From Synechococcus sp. AG-679-C18 (GTDB lineage: Bacteria; Cyanobacteriota; Cyanobacteriia; PCC-6307; Cyanobiaceae), in assembly GCA_003210755.1 (NCBI GenBank), contig QCUL01000001.1:1-64000 (forward strand): a DNA stretch of 64,000 nt, read 5' to 3'. Positions within the stretch are counted from its first letter, which is position 1, and each line of letters begins with the position of its first letter. The notes below the pieces were generated by a model that ran no database searches, had not been told where the DNA came from, and was given only the letters and a program-made list of their open reading frames with translations. Made by a program: the position numbers and the translations under genes. Below are positions 58,624-64,000 of the stretch, in pieces.

Positions 58624-59609
58624 GGAACTCCAGAGGAACCCGCCGCCGCCCATACCTCTGCTGGATCAGTACTGAATAAGGGACACTCCGGACGCCACCC
58701 AGGGGCAAACCCAGGCGCTGCCGGCGTTGTCCCCTGGGCTTGAAGGGCAGCAAGGTGAGCCAACCAGCGACCACCGATGCCGGTTTCGAATGTTGTGCTC
58801 AGCATCAAAAGAGGCACACCCTGAGAAAGATCACGCAGAAGAGGCCTTGGGTCTCCCTCCAACAGTGGGCGGCGCACTTGCCAGCTCTCCCACTGCTCAC
58901 GCCAGGCGGGGTGAGCCTGAAGGGACTCATCAAGAGCCACCGGTACGGCCTTAGCGATGGCCTTAAGGCCTTCCCAATCATCCGCCACAAGCGGTTGTTC
59001 AAACCACTCAAGACGTGAATCACCGCGCAACCTCTCGACCCAGCGCCAGGCCTGAGCCCGGTCCCAGCCTCCGTTTGCATCGAGCCGCAATCGCGCCGAA
59101 GCAGGAAGCTTGTCAAGCAAAATCTTCAGTAAGCACCACTCCTCGTGGTGCTCGCAGGCCGCCACCTTCCACTTCACCGACACCGGCCCCTTGGAGACAC
59201 TTGAACTCAGGAGGCGATCCAGTTCATCCAGCATCGTGCTGCCTGCGGGCAATAAAAAAGCCGATGCTGGCGCCGGGAGCCATCCTGCGCAGGAGGCCCC
59301 CACCTCTCCATCAAGCTCAGCCAAAGCAGCACCAATCGCGAAAGCCAATGCCGCTGGCACACTCCCCAGCAACCCTTCAAGGCTGATGGCACTCCAATGA
59401 GCATTTGTCTCCATCATCCGCATCAAGGCAGCTTGGCAATCCGCTTGCTGCTCAGCCTCCAGGGGAGAGACCTCACCCCATCCGAGACGGCCAGAAGAGT
59501 CCTCCACTCGCAACAACCAACCACGACGTTGCTGCATGACACCGGAGGCCGTTTTTAATGGCCTCGTGAGGTTGAACGCATAGGGCTTGATCTGCAAACG
59601 CAGCTCCAT
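58620..59609 (-). CDS. menC: o-succinylbenzoate synthase
   Basis: 329 residues, enolase superfamily. SVKWKVA (Lys), RLDANGGWD (Asp), WFEQPLV (Glu) and VALDESLQAH (Asp) are the metal and acid-base residues, in the expected order. Its start follows menA by 5 bases and its stop overlaps menE. Confidence 0.88.
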   Translation of the reverse strand: MELRLQIKPYAFNLTRPLKTASGVMQQRRGWLLRVEDSSGRLGWGEVSPLEAEQQADCQAALMRMMETNAHWSAISLEGLLGSVPAALAFAIGAALAELDGEVGASCAGWLPAPASAFLLPAGSTMLDELDRLLSSSVSKGPVSVKWKVAACEHHEEWCLLKILLDKLPASARLRLDANGGWDRAQAWRWVERLRGDSRLEWFEQPLVADDWEGLKAIAKAVPVALDESLQAHPAWREQWESWQVRRPLLEGDPRPLLRDLSQGVPLLMLSTTFETGIGGRWLAHLAALQAQGTTPAAPGFAPGWRPECPLFSTDPAEVWAAAGSSGVP

Positions 59610-59614
59610 GCGGT

Positions 59615-60523
59615 TCAGCTCAGAAGAGGGCCAAGAGCTAATCCCGCACTCAAGCCAAGACCGTTTAAGGCCTGAAACCGGAGCGCCAAGAATTTGCTTC
59701 CAGCGATTCGATCAGGTTCAGCATGATGATCGCGAAGCAAACGAATTAACGCAGCTGCAGCAGGTAAGCCAATCACGCTGACCAAGGCCGTAATTGGCCA
59801 ATCTCCATGAAGGACCGGCACCCATTCCAGCGCAAAGGTACCTGCTACAAACCAAGGCACAAAGGTGGCTGCTTTGGCCGTACCCAAGCGAACCACCGGA
59901 GAATATTTGCCATGGGCCGCGTCCTCCCTTACCTGATGAAAATGCGAGCAGAACAACACAAGGCAAGTGGCCAGGGCAGGCCCTGAGCCAAGCATCAGGG
60001 CCTGCTGCCAAGGAACTGCAGCCTGATCAGCAGGCGCTATCACAAGCAGCGCCGCTGCAGTGGCAAAAGGTCCAAATGCCAGCCAGCAGATCGGCTCTCC
60101 CAAGCCCCGATATCCCAACCGAAAAGGGGGGCCTTGATACAGATATCCCAGCCCACAACTCACAAGAACCAGCGGAAGCACGGCGAACGAACTTTGCAGC
60201 GCGAGCATCAGGATCAAACCAAGACCCAGAACCAACGACAGGCAGGCCCAACGGCGTACAGGCCGGCGTTGTCCTACCAAAGCCACGATCGAATGGGGCT
60301 TGCCAGAGACATCAACACCGGTGTCTGCATCAAACAGGTCATTGCTGAGGTTCTCCCAAAGAAGAAGGAGCACCGCCGCGAGCAAAAACCCCAAAAACTG
60401 TTGCCAACGCACCGACTCCTGAAATCCCTGACGCCAGCCTGCCGCTAACACCACGGGCATGACAGCGACCGAATACATCCTCCACTTAATTGCGGCTCTC
60501 CAGAGGCTTCGACGATCTGACAT
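59615..60523 (-). CDS. menA: 1,4-dihydroxy-2-naphthoate polyprenyl/phytyltransferase
   Basis: 302-residue UbiA-type membrane prenyltransferase. The Asp-rich motif is in NLSNDLFDADTGVD, and FCSHFHQVREDAAHGKYSPVVRLG holds the second. It adds the phytyl (or other prenyl) chain in phylloquinone synthesis. ATG 60523 preferred; another ATG at 60559 is in frame. Divergent from menF. Confidence 0.88.
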   Translation of the reverse strand: MSDRRSLWRAAIKWRMYSVAVMPVVLAAGWRQGFQESVRWQQFLGFLLAAVLLLLWENLSNDLFDADTGVDVSGKPHSIVALVGQRRPVRRWACLSLVLGLGLILMLALQSSFAVLPLVLVSCGLGYLYQGPPFRLGYRGLGEPICWLAFGPFATAAALLVIAPADQAAVPWQQALMLGSGPALATCLVLFCSHFHQVREDAAHGKYSPVVRLGTAKAATFVPWFVAGTFALEWVPVLHGDWPITALVSVIGLPAAAALIRLLRDHHAEPDRIAGSKFLALRFQALNGLGLSAGLALGPLLS

Positions 60524-60629
60524 GGCGTAACGGGTTGCGACAGCCTGGGGATCTGGCAAGGGCAGGATCCAGACACACTGCGTCGTGGCTCATACATTTG
60601 AGCAGGACGCTGCACTGATTCGCCTGCCC

Positions 60630-62147
60630 ATGACAGCCGCTTTCAAACAATCAATGGCGGCTCACCGTTTCGGCACTCTGCTCGACACGGCTCAACGTGG
60701 ATGGAACCAACGCCAATTGGATGAGGGCACCTTCAGCATCGCCCTGCGGATCCCCCCTCAGGATCCTCTGAAGCAATTGCCATGCCTAGCGGAAAACAGC
60801 TCATTTCGTTTTCTATGGGACAGCGCCCCTGGCCTCTGCCTGGCGGCGGCCGGTCAATGCCAACATCTGGAGTTGGCAGGTCCGCGGAGATTTGAGCTTG
60901 CACAACGTTTCAGCGACACCACCCTGCAACGCTTGATTGACGCCAACCCTGACGGACCTTGCCAAGCCCGTTCACGCGTCTTGTTGGCTTTCAGTTTTTT
61001 TGAACAAGGCAAGGGACAACAGAGCAATTTGGACGTGGACGCAGCTCCTTGCCTGCAAGCTCTGCTCCCACGCTGGCAATTGAGTCGGCATGGCCAACAA
61101 AGCTGGTTGCGGATCCACGGCCATGCATCCGATCAAGCGGACGTGCGTGCACTGACTGAAGCGCTTTGGCATATGGCGGAAGCGCTGAATACAGGCTCAA
61201 GTCATCACGACCCAGCTGATGCAAGGATTTTGGGAACCCCCGTGGGCTGCTGGCAAGAGAGCTATCAACCAGCACTCGAGCAAGGTTTGAGATTGGTGAA
61301 TGACGGAGCGCTGCACAAACTGGTGTTAGCGGTGCGTCAGTCGATCGAACTCACCACACCTCTCTCTCCATTACCCCTGCTCGAGAGGCTGCGGCACCAG
61401 CAGAAGGGCAGCTGCCGTTTCCTTTGGCAACGAGGCAACCACGATGCTTTTTTTGGAGCCTCTCCGGAGCGACTGCTCAACCTGCGTAACGGACGATTGC
61501 GAAGTGATGCCCTAGCAGGAACCGCTGGCCGAGGAGAAGGCGGAGACACCTTGATGCAATCGAGCAAGGACCGCCATGAACATGAACTGGTGGTCAAGGC
61601 GATCAGCGAAAGCCTCGGTGAAGAGGGGCTCAACCCCCAAAGTCCTCGACGTCCCCAATTGGCAAGACATGGGCACCTAATCCACTTGCATACGCCTATT
61701 TGTGCCGATGCCAGAGGCCATCAAGCCCTTGCTCTGGCAGCCGCACTGCATCCAACACCAGCCGTAGCTGGGTTACCACGACGCGAGGCCATGCATTGGC
61801 TGCAAACCCTTGAACCGTTTGAACGGGGTGGCTATGCAGCGCCGATCGGCTGGATCGATCAAGCCGGAGATGCGGAGTTGCGCGTTGCAATCCGATGCGG
61901 ACACCTGCGCGGCAAGAGGCTCGATCTCACTGCAGGTGCGGGCCTGGTGCGCGGATCGATCGCGGAGCGCGAACTTCAAGAGGTCAGTCAGAAACTGGCC
62001 GTACTTGCCGACCAGCTCGATCTTGACTCAGAGAGCTTGAGAAGGACGACTGAGCTCAGGAAGTGCGACTCAGACGGTCCATCACCATATCGGCCAGTGG
62101 CACATTCATCAGGCGTTCCACCTCACGAATGCCCGTTGGGCTGGTGA
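60630..62147 (+). CDS. menF: isochorismate synthase
   Basis: About 505 residues. The chorismate-binding core has [61 protein letters not shown] and the C-terminal [22 protein letters not shown]. It starts the phylloquinone pathway from chorismate. ATG 60630 chosen; GTG at 60585 is also possible. The last 30 residues ([15 protein letters not shown]) run 92 bases into the convergent gshB and look non-family. Confidence 0.87.
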   Translation: MTAAFKQSMAAHRFGTLLDTAQRGWNQRQLDEGTFSIALRIPPQDPLKQLPCLAENSSFRFLWDSAPGLCLAAAGQCQHLELAGPRRFELAQRFSDTTLQRLIDANPDGPCQARSRVLLAFSFFEQGKGQQSNLDVDAAPCLQALLPRWQLSRHGQQSWLRIHGHASDQADVRALTEALWHMAEALNTGSSHHDPADARILGTPVGCWQESYQPALEQGLRLVNDGALHKLVLAVRQSIELTTPLSPLPLLERLRHQQKGSCRFLWQRGNHDAFFGASPERLLNLRNGRLRSDALAGTAGRGEGGDTLMQSSKDRHEHELVVKAISESLGEEGLNPQSPRRPQLARHGHLIHLHTPICADARGHQALALAAALHPTPAVAGLPRREAMHWLQTLEPFERGGYAAPIGWIDQAGDAELRVAIRCGHLRGKRLDLTAGAGLVRGSIAERELQEVSQKLAVLADQLDLDSESLRRTTELRKCDSDGPSPYRPVAHSSGVPPHECPLGW

Positions 62148-62979
62148 CATTGATTTCGCTGAGCATTCCGCCAATGACGTCGATGCCAACAAAGAACAAA
62201 CCCTCCGACCTCAAGGCCGGAGCCAAAGCATCACAAATCAAGCGTTCACGCTCCGTGAGTTCCGTTGCCTCCGGATATCCACCAACGGCGAGATTGCTAC
62301 GAAATTCACCTTCTTTTGGCTTGCGGTTGACAGCCCCCATTGGTTCGCCATCCACAAGAAGAATTCGTTTATCGCCGTCCGTAACAGCCGGCAAAAAACG
62401 CTGAGCCATAACCGGAAGGGAGCCCTGGTTTGTCACAAGTTCGAGCAGCGCTCCCAGACCTGGTGCTGAAGCTGAGACCCGGACAACGCCTAAGCCGGCA
62501 CGCCCCCCGAGAGGCTTCAGGACCACTTCATCTTGTTCACGAGCAAACGCCAACAGCTCAGAAATACGTCCTGAAACCAAAGTGGGAGCCATCCAGCGGC
62601 TGAAGCGCAACGCACCAAGCTTTTCATTCCAGCTGCGCAGCGATGCCGGGCGGTTCAAAACCAAGGCACCTGCTCGCTCAGCAACATCGAGCAAATGGGT
62701 CGCGTAGAGGTAAGCCTCATCCACAGGGGGATCTTTCCGCATCCAAATCGCCCCAAAACGATTGAGCGGACATCGCTCTGGGTCTCCGATGCTGACCCAG
62801 GGATCTGGCTCCACCGGCACAGCGACCACCAAGGGTTCATCACCCATAGCGATCAAATCAGCGGGGGTGCAAGCCCAGACCTCATGGCCAGAGCGCTGAG
62901 CTGCCTGCATCAACGCGGCTGTGGAGTCCTTTTCTGGATTGATCCGATCGAGCGGATCCAGTACAAAAAGCTGGCGCAT
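62056..62979 (-). CDS. gshB: glutathione synthetase
   Basis: 307-residue ATP-grasp enzyme joining glycine to gamma-glutamylcysteine. [64 protein letters not shown] and [28 protein letters not shown] are conserved. Follows glutaredoxin by 11 bases. Its 3' end overlaps menF by 92 bases. Confidence 0.96.
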   Translation of the reverse strand: MRQLFVLDPLDRINPEKDSTAALMQAAQRSGHEVWACTPADLIAMGDEPLVVAVPVEPDPWVSIGDPERCPLNRFGAIWMRKDPPVDEAYLYATHLLDVAERAGALVLNRPASLRSWNEKLGALRFSRWMAPTLVSGRISELLAFAREQDEVVLKPLGGRAGLGVVRVSASAPGLGALLELVTNQGSLPVMAQRFLPAVTDGDKRILLVDGEPMGAVNRKPKEGEFRSNLAVGGYPEATELTERERLICDALAPALRSEGLFFVGIDVIGGMLSEINVTSPTGIREVERLMNVPLADMVMDRLSRTS

Positions 62980-62990
62980 CGTGGATTCAG

Positions 62991-63254
62991 TCAGAGCGAG
63001 CCGGAGAGCAGGGCATCTAGCTTCCCGGCTCTCTCGAGCGAATGCAGTTCATCGCAATCACCCAGATGCTGGTCGTTGATGAAGATCTGAGGAACGCTTC
63101 GACGTCCATTGCCTCGAGCTGCCATGGCATCACGGGCAGGCTCATCACCGTCCACGGCATGCTCGGTGTAGGCAACCCCTTTGCGGTCGAGCAGCTTCTT
63201 CGCGCGGACACAGAAGGGGCAGCTGCGCCATGTGTAGATCTCGACGCTCGGCAT
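62991..63254 (-). CDS. grxC: glutaredoxin (dithiol, class I)
   Basis: 87 residues. The active site CPFC is in [14 protein letters not shown], with [20 protein letters not shown]. It uses glutathione to reduce disulfides and sits directly upstream of gshB, a functional pairing. Confidence 0.95.
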   Translation of the reverse strand: MPSVEIYTWRSCPFCVRAKKLLDRKGVAYTEHAVDGDEPARDAMAARGNGRRSVPQIFINDQHLGDCDELHSLERAGKLDALLSGSL

Positions 63255-63307
63255 GAAGGATTCATCATGGAATTGGAATCCTATGCAGGGGCGACCACTT
63301 CAGAGCG

Positions 63308-64000
63308 ATGGCACTCCGCTCCCCTTCAGCCGCGCAGATCCGCAACGCCCTCCAGGTGGGCTTTGCAGGTTTTTTGGCGGGTGGGCTGTTTCTGTTCGCG
63401 GGCACCGATGCCACACGCGTCGATGCCTTTTATTTGGCCTATGGAGTAGCTCGTAGCCTCCTACCTACGCCCGAAGCGTCCCTGAAGGCGGCCCGCGCAC
63501 GGGTGATCGGCACAGTGTTCGGCGGCTTTGTTGTGGTGCTGTTGCTTCAGTCCGTGAGCAATTGGCTCGCCGTTGGGATTGGCTACGTGCTGATCAAGCT
63601 GGTCGGCCGACGTCTCGGCTTTGATCAAGCCACGCTTACCAATGCCGTGATCATGGCCGTTCTGCTGGTGGCCGTTCCGGACTACCAGGCCATGGGTGGG
63701 CTCTATGTGCTCTACAGAAGTCTCTGGCACCTGGCGGGCCTGATGATCGGCATGGCAATCGAACGGCTGTTCTGGTTCACACCACTGTTGAAGCGCTTGC
63801 AGCACAGTGAATCCGATCTGATTCAGCGGCTGGATGATCTTTTAGGTGAGGGACCAGCCCAACGGCACCAAGAGCTGATCAAGGCCTATGCGGCCCATTG
63901 CACGTTGCGAACCCTGGTGCTCAGCAGTGATCAAGCCCACAAATTGACCACTCCTGACTCTCAGGAGCGCCAGGAGTGGTTGGAACAGGCGGTGCGTCAC
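63308..64000 (+). CDS. FUSC/ArAE-family membrane protein, truncated by the window end
   Basis: 231 codons to the right edge with no stop. ATG 63308 starts MALRSPSAAQIRNALQVGFAGFLAGGLFLF; several hydrophobic segments follow, with AYGVARSLLPTPEASLKAARARVIGTVFGGF resembling the FUSC/aromatic-acid exporter pattern. The C-terminal half in view becomes hydrophilic (SESDLIQRLDDLLGEG). Divergent from glutaredoxin. Substrate unknown. Confidence 0.7.
   Translation, partial: MALRSPSAAQIRNALQVGFAGFLAGGLFLFAGTDATRVDAFYLAYGVARSLLPTPEASLKAARARVIGTVFGGFVVVLLLQSVSNWLAVGIGYVLIKLVGRRLGFDQATLTNAVIMAVLLVAVPDYQAMGGLYVLYRSLWHLAGLMIGMAIERLFWFTPLLKRLQHSESDLIQRLDDLLGEGPAQRHQELIKAYAAHCTLRTLVLSSDQAHKLTTPDSQERQEWLEQAVRH

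Overview
The window is a gene-dense chromosomal segment of a unicellular picocyanobacterium, most likely marine Synechococcus (Synechococcus/Cyanobium-type alpha-cyanobacteria). The evidence is a dense set of cyanobacterial and plastid-type genes: ycf3, ycf34, a ycf29-like regulator, rpaA, rpaB, ndhA/I/G/E, ndhH, ndhM, ndhF, ndhD, chlM, crtB, crtP and the naphthoquinone (vitamin K1) genes. Short intergenic gaps, frequent ATGA/GTGA/TGATG overlaps, moderate GC content and a DUF3104 gene typical of marine picocyanobacteria agree with this. The clade or strain cannot be settled from the sequence alone.

Layout. 0-6.3 kb: UPF0367 protein, a CbiO-type ABC ATPase, tRNA-Asn, rpaA, and a reverse-strand holB-tmk-copper ATPase group. 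6.3-13.7 kb: ycf3, radA, rpaB, then a phospholipid/fatty-acid cluster plsX-fabH-fabD-plsC. 13.06-15.7 kb: reverse-strand ycf34-tsaB-DUF218 operon and cca. 15.8-21.5 kb: RRM protein, crtB-crtP, ndhM, DUF3172 protein, rbcR and an NnrU/Z-ISO-like membrane protein. 21.5-29.4 kb: ndhF, ndhD, LapA-like, scpA, cugP, a methylenetetrahydrofolate reductase and a PedR-like LuxR regulator. 29.4-37.1 kb: a reverse-strand series DUF3352-sixA-gltA-ndhA-ndhI-ndhG-ndhE-nadK-CYTH. 37.1-45.5 kb: rhodanese, hrcA, trpB, methyltransferase, SUI1, cysC, AI-2E-type permease, purE, nagA and chlM. 45.5-48.6 kb: the only clearly irregular stretch, AT-rich, with a lipoprotein, a divergent CAP-like secreted protein, two very small membrane proteins and a DUF3104 protein. 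48.6-55.7 kb: a coupled response regulator / RluA-like / membrane-protein operon, a cysteine desulfurase, membrane proteins and rsmH. 55.7-64 kb: ndhH, the naphthoquinone genes (DHNA-CoA thioesterase, menE, menC, menA, menF), gshB, glutaredoxin and a truncated FUSC-family gene.

Functional themes. NDH-1 subunits occur at four separate places. Both OmpR-family light/clock regulators, RpaA and RpaB, lie within 7.7 kb. Carotenoid genes (phytoene synthase, phytoene desaturase, possibly a Z-ISO-like isomerase) sit near ndhM and ndhF. Most of the pathway to the phylloquinone of photosystem I is clustered at the right end.

No CRISPR array, prophage, complete insertion sequence or rRNA operon was seen. 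The most unusual material is the small-gene region at 46-48.6 kb, including a 30-residue single-membrane-span protein behind a possible RpaB (HLR1-like) site. Other points are an RluA-like protein lacking the catalytic aspartate, and a possible hairpin-bridged ribosome binding site at the left end.
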